From Alphaproteobacteria bacterium (GTDB taxonomy: Bacteria; Pseudomonadota; Alphaproteobacteria; Acetobacterales; Acetobacteraceae): a stretch of 64,000 bases of DNA. The position numbers and the translations under genes were made by a program. Below, piece by piece: positions 37,732 through 47,422 of the stretch. Location: assembly GCA_016869715.1 (NCBI GenBank), contig VGDM01000002.1, positions 1-64,000 on the forward strand, in the 5' to 3' direction. How positions within the stretch are numbered: position 1 is the first letter of the stretch; each line of letters starts with the position of its first letter. Under the pieces are notes generated by a model that did no database searches, had not been told where the DNA came from, and saw only the letters and a list, made by a program, of their open reading frames with translations.

Positions 37732-39027
37732 TTGACCCAACCCCTGGACCCCGGCGCGCGGCGCGCCATTCTGGCAGCGGTGGATGAACTGCAGGCAGAA
37801 AGCATCGCTATGCTCTCACGCCTCGTGCGCTGCCCGTCAACGCTTGGGAATGAGGCCTCGGCGCTCAATGAAATGGCGCGGATTTATGAGGGGCTTGGCC
37901 TGGCGCCTCAGCGCATTCCAACCGTGCCGGCGGCGCTTGAAGGCCATCCCGCTTTTTCCCCGCCGCTGATTTCCTATGAGGGGCGCGACAATGTTGTCGT
38001 GGTTTTCACGCCGCGCGACGCCAAGGGGAAAAGCCTGACCCTGCAAGGCCATGTGGATGTGGTGCCGGAAGGTGCCGCAGATATGTGGGAAACGCCGCCC
38101 TATGAGCCCAGTATTCGCGATGGCCGCATGTATGGCCGTGGCGCGGGCGATATGAAGGCGGGCATTGTATCCTACGTCACCGCCTTTCGCGCCTTGAAGA
38201 GCGCTGGCTTGCAGCCGGCGGCACAGGTGCAGATGCATTCCGTGATTGAAGAAGAATGCACCGGCAATGGTGCATTGGCGGCCATGTTGGCGCTGCCGCC
38301 GACTGATGCGGTAATCATCCCCGAACCAGGCCCTGGCCTGCCCGCGATGTATAGCGCGGAAGTCGGTGTGGTTTGGGCTTGGGTCACGGTGTCCGGCCGC
38401 CCCGCCCATGTGCGCGATATGCAGGCCGGGCTGAATGCCATTGAAGCGGCTAGCACCATCGCGGGCTATTTCAAGCGCTATGAAGCGGAAATGAACGGCG
38501 CCGAGAATATCCATGCATCCTTCCATGGCGTGAACCATCCGGTGAATATAAACCTTGGCACGATTGAAGGCGGCGAATGGAATTCTTCCGTGCCCACACG
38601 CGCGCGGATTGGGCTGCGTGTCGGTGTCATGATGGGCAATAGCGCCGCCGCGGTGAAGGCCGATATCGAAAACCTGGTCGCGGCGGCGGGCGCCGATGAA
38701 AAGCTGCGCGGCGCCAAGATCAAGCTGGAATTTAAGGGCTTCATGGCCGAACCCTGCGTCTTTGACATGCAAGCGCCGATTGTATGCTTGGCGAAGCGGC
38801 ACTTCACCCATGTCTCTGGCGGTGCCTTGCGCGATTATCCTTCCGCAGGGCTGACCGATGGCCGGCATTTCGTGCTGCATCAGGGCGTGGCAGTCGCGTG
38901 TTTCGGCCCGGATGCCGAGAATATTCACGGCATTGATGAAAGTGTTGGCCTGCAATCCATGCATGACATTACCCGCACCATCGCCCTCACCATGGCCGAA
39001 TGGTGTGGGGTGGAGAAAGCATCATGA
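37732..39027 (+). CDS. ArgE/DapE-type deacylase (M20 family metallopeptidase)
   Basis: The 431-residue protein probably starts at TTG (AAGGAC a few bases upstream). Metal-binding LTLQGHVDVVPEG, the bridging Asp in YGRGAGDMKAG and catalytic Glu-Glu in HSVIEEECTGNG are in order, followed by a dimerisation domain. M20 enzymes remove acyl groups or cleave dipeptides (acetylornithine deacetylase, succinyldiaminopimelate desuccinylase and others). It is the first gene of a three-gene hydrolase operon; its stop overlaps the next ATG by four bases. Confidence 0.92.
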   Translation: MTQPLDPGARRAILAAVDELQAESIAMLSRLVRCPSTLGNEASALNEMARIYEGLGLAPQRIPTVPAALEGHPAFSPPLISYEGRDNVVVVFTPRDAKGKSLTLQGHVDVVPEGAADMWETPPYEPSIRDGRMYGRGAGDMKAGIVSYVTAFRALKSAGLQPAAQVQMHSVIEEECTGNGALAAMLALPPTDAVIIPEPGPGLPAMYSAEVGVVWAWVTVSGRPAHVRDMQAGLNAIEAASTIAGYFKRYEAEMNGAENIHASFHGVNHPVNINLGTIEGGEWNSSVPTRARIGLRVGVMMGNSAAAVKADIENLVAAAGADEKLRGAKIKLEFKGFMAEPCVFDMQAPIVCLAKRHFTHVSGGALRDYPSAGLTDGRHFVLHQGVAVACFGPDAENIHGIDESVGLQSMHDITRTIALTMAEWCGVEKAS

Positions 39028-40283
39028 CCACCAACCTGCCCCTTTCCGGCGCCCGGCTTTGGGATAGCCTGATGGAACTCGCCAAGATTGGCGGCACGCC
39101 CAAGGGCGGCTGCAATCGGCAAACGCTGACCGATCTTGATTCCGAAGGCCGCCATTTGCTGCGCCGTTGGGGGGAGGCAATTGGATGCACGCTTTCGGTG
39201 GATCGCCTCGGCAATATGGTGCTGCGCCGCGAAGGGCGTGATCCCACGCGCAAACCGGTCGCCATGGGCAGCCATTTGGATACGCAACCCACCGGCGGCA
39301 AGTTTGATGGCCCGCTTGGTGTGCTGGCCGGGCTTGAGGTGCTGCGCGCGCTGCATGAAGCCAGCATTGAAACCGAAGCGCCGCTGGTGCTGATCAATTG
39401 GACCAATGAGGAAGGGGCGCGTTTTTCGCCCCCCATGTTGGGCAGTGGTGCGGCGATGGGGATTTTCGCTGAGGCGGATGTGCTCGCCTTGCGTGATACT
39501 GACGGCAAGGCATTTGGCGAGGAACTCACGCGCATCGGCTGGCGTGGCGATGCCGATCCGGCAGCACTGACCGATCTTGCCGCCTATTTCGAATTGCATA
39601 TCGAACAGGGCGCGCTGCTGGAAAATGCCGGCAAGGATATTGGCGTGGTGACGCATGCCCTGGCGCAAGCCTGGTATGAGATCACAATCGAAGGCGCTGA
39701 ATCCCATGGCGGTTCCCCCATGGCCGGGCGGCGCGATGCCATGATGGCGTCGGCGCCGCTGATGGCAGCGATTGAGGAGATCGCGCTGCGTGCTGTCAGC
39801 CCATCCGGTGAACCTGGCCGCGCGACAGTTGGGCGCCTTACGGTCTATCCCGATAGCCGCAATATCGCGCCATCACGCATCTGGTTCAGCATTGATACGC
39901 GCCATGGTGATCCCGCGCTGCTCGCGCGCATGGGCGCGGAAATTCGCGCCAAGGCGGCGGCATTGGCGGCAGCGCGCGGTGTTACGATCACCATCACGGA
40001 TTTCTGGCAATCGCCTTTGACGCCGTTTGATACTGCGCTGGTCGGGCGTGTGCGTGATGCAGCGAAGCGCCTTGGCCTGCCGCATATGTATATGCCAACC
40101 GGCATCGGGCATGACGCGGTTTATGTCGCGCGGCGTGTGCCGGCGGCGATGATATTCTGCCCCTGCCACGGCGGCATCAGCCATAATGAGGCGGAAAGCA
40201 TCACGCACGCCTGGGCCGAAGCCGGCTTGCGCGTCTTGGCTGAAGCGGTGCTCGCCACCGCCAATATTGCAAAGGAAAAGTAA
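39024..40283 (+). CDS. M20/M28-type N-carbamoyl-L-amino acid hydrolase (AmaB/ureidopropionase family)
   Basis: The 419-residue zinc enzyme starts MTTNLPLSG. Family blocks are AMGSHLDTQPTGGKFDGPLG (metal His and Asp), NWTNEEGARFSPPMLGS (catalytic and metal Glu), FELHIEQGALLENAG, and GAGHDA-like TGIGHDAVYVAR with ISHNEAES near the end. It removes a carbamoyl or allantoate-type amide. With the neighbouring M20 and M81 enzymes it suggests breakdown of ureido- or acyl-amino acids. The preceding gene overlaps by four bases. Confidence 0.92.
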   Translation: MTTNLPLSGARLWDSLMELAKIGGTPKGGCNRQTLTDLDSEGRHLLRRWGEAIGCTLSVDRLGNMVLRREGRDPTRKPVAMGSHLDTQPTGGKFDGPLGVLAGLEVLRALHEASIETEAPLVLINWTNEEGARFSPPMLGSGAAMGIFAEADVLALRDTDGKAFGEELTRIGWRGDADPAALTDLAAYFELHIEQGALLENAGKDIGVVTHALAQAWYEITIEGAESHGGSPMAGRRDAMMASAPLMAAIEEIALRAVSPSGEPGRATVGRLTVYPDSRNIAPSRIWFSIDTRHGDPALLARMGAEIRAKAAALAAARGVTITITDFWQSPLTPFDTALVGRVRDAAKRLGLPHMYMPTGIGHDAVYVARRVPAAMIFCPCHGGISHNEAESITHAWAEAGLRVLAEAVLATANIAKEK

Positions 40284-40284
40284 A

Positions 40285-41784
40285 ATGACCCGCATCGCCA
40301 TTGGCGGCTTTTTGCATGAAAGCCATTCTTTCGCGCCGCTGCCGACCGGCTGGCAGGAATTCGTGAAGCCAGGCGGCTTTCCGCCGCTGCAACGCCCCGC
40401 CGGATTGATTGAAGCCATGCGGCCAATCAGCGCGCCGATTGCCGGCGCCATCATGGTGGCGGAAGAAGCGAGCGTCGCACTCGCCCCCTTGGTCTGGTGC
40501 TTTGCCAATCCTGCCGGACCTGTGACGGCTGAAGCTTTCGAACGCATCGCTGGCCTGCTGATCGGCAGCCTATCGGATGCGCTGGAAGCCGGCCCGATTA
40601 ATGGTGTTTATCTTGATCTGCATGGCGCCATGGTCGCGGTTGGTTTCGATGATGCGGAAGCCGAAGTGCTGCGCCGCGTGCGTGCCGTGGTGGGGCCGGA
40701 TTTGCCCATCGCGGTCAGCCTTGATCCGCATGCGAATAAAACCGCTGAGATGGTCACCCTTTCCGATGTGCTGGTGCCGTTTCGCACCTATCCGCATGTG
40801 GATATGAAGCTGGCCGGCGCGCAGGCAACGCGGCTATTGCTCCGTATGATTAAGGAAAATCGCAAGCCAGCAAAGCTGTTTCGCGATTTGGATTTCTGGA
40901 CGCCCTTGCCTGGCCAATGCACCATGGTGGCGCCCATGGCCGATGTCATGGCTGAACGCGCGCGTCTGGGCGCCGCATCAGGTGTTTGGGAGTTGGGCTT
41001 CTGCTTTGGCTTTCCCTATGCGGATTTCCCCGGCTGCGGCATGGCGATTGCGGCTTATGCCGATACACTCGATCAAGCCGGCGCGGCGGCGGAAGCGCTC
41101 GCTGCTTTCATTGCCAGCAAGGAACCGGAATTCGCACTTGGTGTCGCAACCGCGGCAGAAGGTGTGGCACGCGCCATGGCGGGTGGCGGCAAGGGGCCGG
41201 TGGTGCTGGCCGACACGCAGGATAATCCGGGCGGTGGCGGCCATGGTGACACCACCGGTTTGCTCGCGGAATTGATCCGGCAAAATGCGCAAGGTGCCGT
41301 GCTGGCGCCGATGAATGACGCCGAAGCCGCTGCGGCTTGTCATGCAGCGGGGGAGGGCGCGCAGATCACGCTCGATCTTGGTGGCAAAAGCGATGGCGTG
41401 CCGTTGCGGGTGGAAGCTGTGGTTGAAAAACTCTCCGATGGGCGCTTTACGCTGAGCGGGCCGATGGGCAAGGGCAATCCTGGCGATCTTGGGCCTTCCG
41501 CGCTGATCCGTGTCGCACCTGGCGTGCGTGTGGTGGTGGTAAGCCGCAAGATGCAGGGCCATGATCAGGAATTGTTCCGCCAGGTCGGCGTGGAGCCGGC
41601 GGAACAGGCGATTATCGCCGTGAAATCCAGCGTGCATTTCCGCGCGCATTTCCAGCCGATTGCATCTGAGGTGATTGTGGTGACCGCGCCCGGCCCGGTG
41701 GTGGCGGACCCGGCGATTTTGCCCTTCACCAATCTGCGGCCAGGGCTGCGGCTGCGCCCCGGTGATAATCGCGCTTGGGGGTGA
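40285..41784 (+). CDS. M81 family metallopeptidase (MlrC-like)
   Basis: The 499-residue protein starts one base after the preceding gene. MlrC family features are FLHESHSFAP near the N-terminus, YLDLHGAMVAVGFDDAEAE, SLDPHANKTAEM (metal-binding), CTMVAPMADVM and DTQDNPGGGGHGDTTGLL. MlrC was described in linear microcystin degradation, but relatives in soil bacteria often sit beside amino-acid and hydantoin-type hydrolases with unknown substrates. Convergent PfkB gene ends one base away, with no terminator. Confidence 0.92.
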   Translation: MTRIAIGGFLHESHSFAPLPTGWQEFVKPGGFPPLQRPAGLIEAMRPISAPIAGAIMVAEEASVALAPLVWCFANPAGPVTAEAFERIAGLLIGSLSDALEAGPINGVYLDLHGAMVAVGFDDAEAEVLRRVRAVVGPDLPIAVSLDPHANKTAEMVTLSDVLVPFRTYPHVDMKLAGAQATRLLLRMIKENRKPAKLFRDLDFWTPLPGQCTMVAPMADVMAERARLGAASGVWELGFCFGFPYADFPGCGMAIAAYADTLDQAGAAAEALAAFIASKEPEFALGVATAAEGVARAMAGGGKGPVVLADTQDNPGGGGHGDTTGLLAELIRQNAQGAVLAPMNDAEAAAACHAAGEGAQITLDLGGKSDGVPLRVEAVVEKLSDGRFTLSGPMGKGNPGDLGPSALIRVAPGVRVVVVSRKMQGHDQELFRQVGVEPAEQAIIAVKSSVHFRAHFQPIASEVIVVTAPGPVVADPAILPFTNLRPGLRLRPGDNRAWG

Positions 41785-41785
41785 T

Positions 41786-42709
41786 TCACGCGCCGCGCAG
41801 CAAGCCGCGCACTGCATCCGGCAAGGGCAGGGGCGCGACCGCGCCATAGCCCGTGGTGGAAAGTGCGGCGGCAGCATTGGCGTAGCGCGCGGCATCCAAC
41901 GGCGTATCGCCTGCCAGCAAGCGCGCGAGGAAATTGCCGGCAAAGCAATCCCCGGCACCGGTTGCATCCACGGCCACCACCTGATGGGCCGGGATGCGGT
42001 GGCGGTCCTCGCGCGTGGCGAGAATAGCACCCTCAGCCCCGCATTTCAGCACCACCAGGGGGGTGAGGCGCAGGTAGAAATCGCAAATTTCATCTGGCTT
42101 TTGCAGGCCGGTGAGTGCAATTGCGTCTTCCAAGGACGGCAGCGCGATATCGGCCACGGCCATCGCGGCATGGATCACGGCAGCGGCGCGTAACGCGGGC
42201 CAAAGCCGGAGGCGCAGATTGGTATCATAGGAAATCCGTACCCCGGCTCCGCGGGCGATTTCCATGGCGTGGAAGGCAGCATCGCAGGCGCTGGTCGAAA
42301 TCGCCTGGCTAATGCCGGACAGATGCAGGTATTTCGCGCCGCGAATGGCGGCTTTCGGCACATCTTCTGGGCGGTAGAGCGAAGCTGCGCTGCAGGTCCG
42401 ATAAAAGCTGAAATGATGGCCGCACGCATCATGTGTCACGAAGTAAATCCCCGTCGGCGCAGCAGGGTTGCGGATGACATGTGCGGTATCAACGCCCTCT
42501 TGCGCCCAAAGCTGCATGAAGCTTTCGCCGGGCCCATCCTGGCCAAGCGCGGTGAGCATCCCAACCGAAGCCCCAGCACGCGCGGCGGCGATGGCGGCGT
42601 TGGAGGTATCTCCGCCATGGCCTTCCAAATAAAGGCGCCTACCATCTGCGCCCGGCTTTTGGGCGTTGAATTCCAGCATGGGTTCGCCAAGGCAAAGAAT
42701 ATCAGCCAT
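41786..42709 (-). CDS. PfkB family carbohydrate kinase (2-keto-3-deoxygluconate kinase-like)
   Basis: The 307-residue ribokinase-fold enzyme starts MADILCLGEPMLEF. The two family signatures are GGDTSNAAIAAARAG (substrate side) and the C-terminal VDATGAGDCFAGNFLA, whose Asp is the catalytic base. The sequence GHHFSFYRTCSAASLY is like KdgK-type kinases, which phosphorylate 2-keto-3-deoxy sugar acids; adenosine or fructose kinases are alternatives. Divergent from the COG2509-like flavoprotein with 65 bases between starts. Confidence 0.9.
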   Translation of the reverse strand: MADILCLGEPMLEFNAQKPGADGRRLYLEGHGGDTSNAAIAAARAGASVGMLTALGQDGPGESFMQLWAQEGVDTAHVIRNPAAPTGIYFVTHDACGHHFSFYRTCSAASLYRPEDVPKAAIRGAKYLHLSGISQAISTSACDAAFHAMEIARGAGVRISYDTNLRLRLWPALRAAAVIHAAMAVADIALPSLEDAIALTGLQKPDEICDFYLRLTPLVVLKCGAEGAILATREDRHRIPAHQVVAVDATGAGDCFAGNFLARLLAGDTPLDAARYANAAAALSTTGYGAVAPLPLPDAVRGLLRGA

Positions 42710-42774
42710 GCCCCATGCTTGACCGATGCAGGGGAGGATTTCAAGCAGCGCGCAAGACAGACTATAGAACCGTG

Positions 42775-44439
42775 ATGATCCGCCTGACTGAATTGCGCTT
42801 GCCGCTGAACCACCCGGAAGATGCCTTGCGCGCTGCCGTGTTGGCGCGGCTAGGTATTGCCGATGCGGCGCTGCGCGCGATGCAGGTGTTTCGTCGCGGC
42901 TATGATGCACGCAAGCCCCAGGCCATCATGCTTGTCTATACGCTGGATTGCGACGTGGTGGATGAAGCTGAGGTGCTATCGCGCCATGCGGGGGATCAGC
43001 GCATCATGCGCGCGCCGGATACGGCCTATCGCCTCGTCGCTCGTGCGCCGGGGGAGATGCGTCGGCCCGTTGTGGTGGGTACCGGGCCTTGCGGCTTTAT
43101 GGCGGCGCTCTTGTTGGCGCAGATGGGATTCCGCCCACTGATTTTGGAACGCGGCAAATTGGTGCGCGAACGCACCAAGGATACCTGGGGCCTGTGGCGC
43201 CGCGGCGTGCTCAACCCAGAAAGCAATGTGCAATTCGGCGAAGGCGGGGCAGGGACCTTTTCCGACGGCAAGCTCTATAGCCAGATCCGCGACCCGCGCC
43301 ATTATGGGCGTAAGGTAATGGCGGAATTCGTGAAGGCCGGCGCGCCTGAGGAGATTCTCTATGTCTCCAAGCCGCATATCGGGACGTTTCGTCTGGTTTC
43401 CATGGTGGAACATATCCGCGCGGAGATCGAAGCGCTGGGCGGTGAATACCGCTTCGGTGCGCGGGTGAATGATCTGATCATCGAAACCGAAGCCGATGGC
43501 ACGCGCCGCCTGCGTGGCCTGCTGCTGGCGGATGGCGAGTTGATCGAAGCCGATCACGCCATCCTGGCGCTTGGCCATAGCGCGCGGGACAGTTTTGCGA
43601 TGTTGCACGCGCGCGGTGTTTCCATGCAGGCCAAGCCCTTTTCGATTGGCGTGCGCATCGAACACCCGCAAGGCATGATTGACCGCGCGCGCTTTGGCCC
43701 CAATACCGGTAATCCACTGCTGGGTGCTGCTGATTACAAGCTGGTGCATCACGCCAAGAATGGCCGCACAGTCTATAGTTTTTGCATGTGCCCGGGTGGG
43801 ACCGTGGTCGCCGCCACCAGCGAGACTGGGCGCGTGGTGACTAATGGCATGAGCCAATATTCGCGCGCCGAACGCAATGCCAATGCCGGTATGGTGGTGG
43901 GCATTTCGCCAGAAGATTATCCGGGTGGTGTGCTGGCTGGCATCGCCTATCAACGGCATTGGGAAAGTGCCGCTTTTGCGGCGGGTGGCGACGATTACCG
44001 CGCGCCCGCGCAGCTTGTGGGTGATTTCCTGGCGGGGCGCCCAAGCACAACGCTGGGTGATGTGCTGCCAAGCTATAAGCCTGGTGTCACGCCAACCGAC
44101 CTTTCGCTCTGCCTGCCGGATTTTGCGGTGGCCGCGATGCGTGAAGCGCTGCTCGCCTTCGATCAGCAATTGCCTGGCTTCGCACGGCCTGACGCGGTGA
44201 TGACCGGCGTTGAAACCCGCACCAGCAGCCCCATTCGCCTCCCGCGCGGATTTGACTTTCAAAGCGTGAATACGGCAGGGCTTTTCCCGGCGGGGGAGGG
44301 CGCTGGCTATGCCGGCGGCATCCTGAGTGCCGGCGTGGATGGCATTCGCGTGGCTGAGGCTTTGGCGCTGACCATGACTGGCCAGCCCATCCCGCGTGAC
44401 ATGAGCCGGGGTGCGGAATCCTCCATGACGTATGGCTGA
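42775..44439 (+). CDS. FAD-dependent dehydrogenase (COG2509-like)
   Basis: The 554-residue protein has an N-terminal ~80-residue domain (MIRLTELRLPLNHPEDALRA) and an FAD-binding domain (VVVGTGPCGFMAALLLAQMGF). Hallmarks are NPESNVQFGEGGAGTFSDGK, EIEALGGEYRFGARV, LALGHSARDSF, CPGGTVVAATSE and GAGYAGGILSAGVDG. COG2509 proteins are widespread uncharacterised flavoproteins with structural resemblance to the HI0933/BaiN group. No function in this genome is evident. It is followed by an SDR gene 61 bases later. Confidence 0.88.
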   Translation: MIRLTELRLPLNHPEDALRAAVLARLGIADAALRAMQVFRRGYDARKPQAIMLVYTLDCDVVDEAEVLSRHAGDQRIMRAPDTAYRLVARAPGEMRRPVVVGTGPCGFMAALLLAQMGFRPLILERGKLVRERTKDTWGLWRRGVLNPESNVQFGEGGAGTFSDGKLYSQIRDPRHYGRKVMAEFVKAGAPEEILYVSKPHIGTFRLVSMVEHIRAEIEALGGEYRFGARVNDLIIETEADGTRRLRGLLLADGELIEADHAILALGHSARDSFAMLHARGVSMQAKPFSIGVRIEHPQGMIDRARFGPNTGNPLLGAADYKLVHHAKNGRTVYSFCMCPGGTVVAATSETGRVVTNGMSQYSRAERNANAGMVVGISPEDYPGGVLAGIAYQRHWESAAFAAGGDDYRAPAQLVGDFLAGRPSTTLGDVLPSYKPGVTPTDLSLCLPDFAVAAMREALLAFDQQLPGFARPDAVMTGVETRTSSPIRLPRGFDFQSVNTAGLFPAGEGAGYAGGILSAGVDGIRVAEALALTMTGQPIPRDMSRGAESSMTYG

Positions 44440-44500
44440 CTTGCGGTAATGCGTAAGGCTTGCAAGGCTTCCTTATCTGCAAGGAACAGGAGGAAACATC

Positions 44501-45253
44501 ATGCGCGTAGCAAACAAGGTGGCCCTGATCACGGGTGCTGCATCCGGCATGGGCGCTGCGACCGCGCGATTAGTGGCGCGCGAAGGTGCCAAGGTGGTGG
44601 TGGCCGATATGATGGAAGCCGAAGGCCGCGCCGTTGTGGCCGAGATCACCAAGGCCGGCGGTTCCGCCAGCTACATCAACCTTGATGTGGCCGATGAAGC
44701 GCAATGGGAAGCCGCCATTGCCGCCGTGCTGGCTGCGCATGGCAGGCTTGATGTATTGGTGAATAATGCCGGCATATCCGGCAGCAATACCAATAATCTT
44801 TACGACACGACGCTGTGGGATCGCATCATGGCGGTGAATGCGCGCGGCGTATTTCTTGGCGTGAAGCATGGTGTTGCCGCCATGCGGCAATCAGGTGGCG
44901 GGTCCATCATCAACCTATCCTCGATCTCGGGCGTGGTTGGGCAGGATCGCATTCACTGCGCCTATAATGCCTCAAAGGCAGCAGTGCGCTTGCTGACGAA
45001 ATCCATCGCCGTGCAGGAAGGCGCTTCCGGTATTCGCCTGAACACGGTGCATCCCGGCCTCATGCCACCCATGCGCACCAGTGGCGCGACGGCCGATCCC
45101 GTGTTTCGTGCGAAAATGCTGGGCCATGTGCCCATGGGCCGCACCGGTGAGGTGGATGAAGTGGCTTACGCCATCCTGTTCCTGGCATCGGATGAATCAT
45201 CCTATATGACCGGATCAGAAATGCATGTGGATGGCGGGTATCTCGCTTCCTAA
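44501..45253 (+). CDS. SDR family oxidoreductase (3-alpha/20-beta or cyclopentanol dehydrogenase-like)
   Basis: The 250-residue protein is preceded by AGGAGG. ITGAASGMGAATARLVA, VADMME (NAD-type), VNNAGISG, INLSSISG and YNASKAA form the standard SDR catalytic set. The HPGLMPPMRT segment and MTGSEMHVDGGYLAS ending match cyclopentanol/3-alpha-hydroxysteroid dehydrogenase-like proteins. It converges on the HpcH/HpaI lyase gene with five bases between the two stop codons. Confidence 0.9.
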   Translation: MRVANKVALITGAASGMGAATARLVAREGAKVVVADMMEAEGRAVVAEITKAGGSASYINLDVADEAQWEAAIAAVLAAHGRLDVLVNNAGISGSNTNNLYDTTLWDRIMAVNARGVFLGVKHGVAAMRQSGGGSIINLSSISGVVGQDRIHCAYNASKAAVRLLTKSIAVQEGASGIRLNTVHPGLMPPMRTSGATADPVFRAKMLGHVPMGRTGEVDEVAYAILFLASDESSYMTGSEMHVDGGYLAS

Positions 45254-45258
45254 GGCGC

Positions 45259-46131
45259 CTATGCGGAGGCCGCGTTTGATGCGGCTTCCGCCAAGGCGAC
45301 AATGCGTTCCATATTGGGCACCAGATCCATGGCGATGAAGGTGCCATCAATATAGGCGAGGTTTTCGCCCTTCGCCGATGCCTCCTGAAAAGCCGCGATA
45401 TAGCGCCTGGCTTGCGCAACCTCATCGGCGCTTGGGGTGAAGGCGTCATTCACCGGGGCGATCTGGTCCGGGTGAAACACCACCTTGCCGCTGAAGCCCA
45501 AGTCGCGCGCCGCTTCGGCATCCTGCCGCGTGGCGGAAACATCGCGCAGATCAGCAAGATAAGGCGCATCCAAAGCCTGCGCGCCCACGGCGCCCGCAGC
45601 TGCCACCAGCATTTGGCGCGGAAATTCCAGAACACGCGGCGTGATGCGCCCGCCTGTTCGCATGGTGTAATCGCCAGGCCCAAGAAAAAACGCGGCCAGA
45701 CGCGGCGATGCATCGGCGATTTGCAGCGCATTCAAAATGCCGCGTGGCGTTTCAAGCGTGGCAATCACGGCAATATCCCGCCCAGGCGCGGCGGCGTCCA
45801 AGGCAGCAGCAAGCTTCTGCAAATCCTCCGCATGCTCCACCTTTGGCAGCATCACCGCATCAAGCTGCGCCCAGGGCAGCGCTGCCATATCGGCTCTGAA
45901 ATCTGCCGAGCCAATGGCATTCAGCCGCACCGCTTTCTCACGTCGGCCAAAGGAAAGTTCAGTGACGGCGCGCGCCACTACCGCGCGCGCTTCTGCCTTG
46001 CGCGCCGGCGGTACGGCATCTTCCAAATCAAAAATCAGGCTATCCGCGGCAAGCCCCACCGCCTTGGCAAGCCGTTCTGGCCGATGCCCTGGCGTGATCA
46101 TCACCGAACGACGCATGCGCCAGGAAGGCAT
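45259..46131 (-). CDS. HpcH/HpaI-family CoA ester lyase (CitE-like)
   Basis: The 290-residue TIM-barrel protein has SLIFDLEDAVPPARKAEAR near the N-terminus (Mg-binding Glu/Asp), VRLNAIGS with the CoA-contacting Arg, LPKVEHAEDL, ATLETPRGI and FHPDQIAPVND. This is a malyl-, citramalyl- or beta-methylmalyl-CoA lyase type. Start MPSWRMRRSV is taken; MRRSV and MITPGH are also possible. Next to a class III CoA-transferase, it suggests activation of a dicarboxylic acid to its CoA ester followed by C-C cleavage. Confidence 0.9.
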   Translation of the reverse strand: MPSWRMRRSVMITPGHRPERLAKAVGLAADSLIFDLEDAVPPARKAEARAVVARAVTELSFGRREKAVRLNAIGSADFRADMAALPWAQLDAVMLPKVEHAEDLQKLAAALDAAAPGRDIAVIATLETPRGILNALQIADASPRLAAFFLGPGDYTMRTGGRITPRVLEFPRQMLVAAAGAVGAQALDAPYLADLRDVSATRQDAEAARDLGFSGKVVFHPDQIAPVNDAFTPSADEVAQARRYIAAFQEASAKGENLAYIDGTFIAMDLVPNMERIVALAEAASNAASA

Positions 46132-46146
46132 GATGCGCTGCCTGCC

Positions 46147-47364
46147 TCAGATGACTTGCGCTTTGGTCAGGCGATCAATTTCCGCATCGGCAAGGCCGAG
46201 CCATTGGCGATAAACCTCATTATTATGTTCGCCCATGCTGGGGCCAAGCCAGCGCACTTCGCCCGGCGTGTCTGACAACCGTGGCACCAGATTGGGGATT
46301 GCCAATTCGCCAACGCGCGGGTCCTTCATCATCAGGATATTGTCGCGCGCCTTATATTGGGGGTCCTTGAAAATCTCATCAATCGCATAGACCGGACCGC
46401 AAGGAACCTGCGCCTTTTCGCACAAGGCAAGCAATTCATCGCGCGTGAATTGGCTGGTCCAATTGCCGACATAGGCATCCACTTCCGCGCGCGCGGCTTC
46501 GCGTTGGCGGATCTTGCCCCATTTGCCGTCTTCTGCGAATTCCGGCACGCCCATCGCTTCTGCAAGCCGCGCGAAAATCTTGTCCGACGTGCAGGCAATC
46601 GCGATCCAGCGGCCATCCTTGGTGGGGTAATGGCTATGCGGCACAACATTCACCGTGCCCGGCCCCATGCGTTCGCGGATATAGCCATTCAACTGATAGG
46701 ATGGGGCCAATTCATCAAGAATGCGGAAGATCGGCTCATAAAGGCCAATATCCACCATCTGCCCCTTGCCGGTTTTGCGCCGCGCTTCCATGGCCAGCAA
46801 GGCACCCATCGCGCCATACATGCCGGCCAGATAATCCGGAATGGTCGCCGAACCGGGCGTGACGGGCGGGCGATCCGGATAGCCCGCAAGATAGGAAAGC
46901 CCACCAAAGGCATTGCCAATGCGCCCAAAGCCAGGCCGCCCGCTATAGGGTCCGGTTTGCCCATAGCCTGAAATACGTATCATGATCAGGCGCGGATTGA
47001 CTTCCTGCATCACATCCCAGCCGAGGCCCCATTTTTCCATGGTGCCGGGCTGAAAATTCTCAACCAGGATATCGGCCTCCGCGCACATGCGCTTCAGCAG
47101 CGCAGCACCTTCAGGCTTGCGCAAATCGAGTGTTGCGGATTTCTTGTTCCGGCATTCGGAAAGCCAAGGCAGCGTCTCACCGCATTCCGTGACCGAGCCG
47201 AATTTGCGCAAGGGGTCGCCCACAATCGGCAATTCAAGCTTGATGACCTCGGCGCCGAATTCGGCAAGCTGCGTGGAACAAAAAGGCCCCGCCAGAAAGC
47301 TTGAAACATCAATCACGCGAACACCATCAAGTGGCTGAACGCGCTGTGAGGCAGTGTCATTCAT
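46147..47364 (-). CDS. CaiB/BaiF family (class III) CoA-transferase
   Basis: The 405-residue enzyme starts MNDTASQRVQPLDGVRVIDV. Family blocks are SFLAGPFCSTQLAEFGAEVIK, KKSATLDLRKPEG, ADILVENFQPGTMEKWGL, RISGYGQTGPYSGRPGF and the catalytic Asp in ATIPDYLAGMYGA. It moves CoA between carboxylic acids. It is 15 bases upstream of the CitE-like lyase gene on the same strand. It is divergent from a Bug protein gene, with a palindrome in the shared 92-base gap. Confidence 0.92.
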   Translation of the reverse strand: MNDTASQRVQPLDGVRVIDVSSFLAGPFCSTQLAEFGAEVIKLELPIVGDPLRKFGSVTECGETLPWLSECRNKKSATLDLRKPEGAALLKRMCAEADILVENFQPGTMEKWGLGWDVMQEVNPRLIMIRISGYGQTGPYSGRPGFGRIGNAFGGLSYLAGYPDRPPVTPGSATIPDYLAGMYGAMGALLAMEARRKTGKGQMVDIGLYEPIFRILDELAPSYQLNGYIRERMGPGTVNVVPHSHYPTKDGRWIAIACTSDKIFARLAEAMGVPEFAEDGKWGKIRQREAARAEVDAYVGNWTSQFTRDELLALCEKAQVPCGPVYAIDEIFKDPQYKARDNILMMKDPRVGELAIPNLVPRLSDTPGEVRWLGPSMGEHNNEVYRQWLGLADAEIDRLTKAQVI

Positions 47365-47422
47365 GGCGGATTTCCCCTTGTGTTGGGGCATTTTGCGGTG
47401 GAAGATTTCCCCCGGTCAAGAT

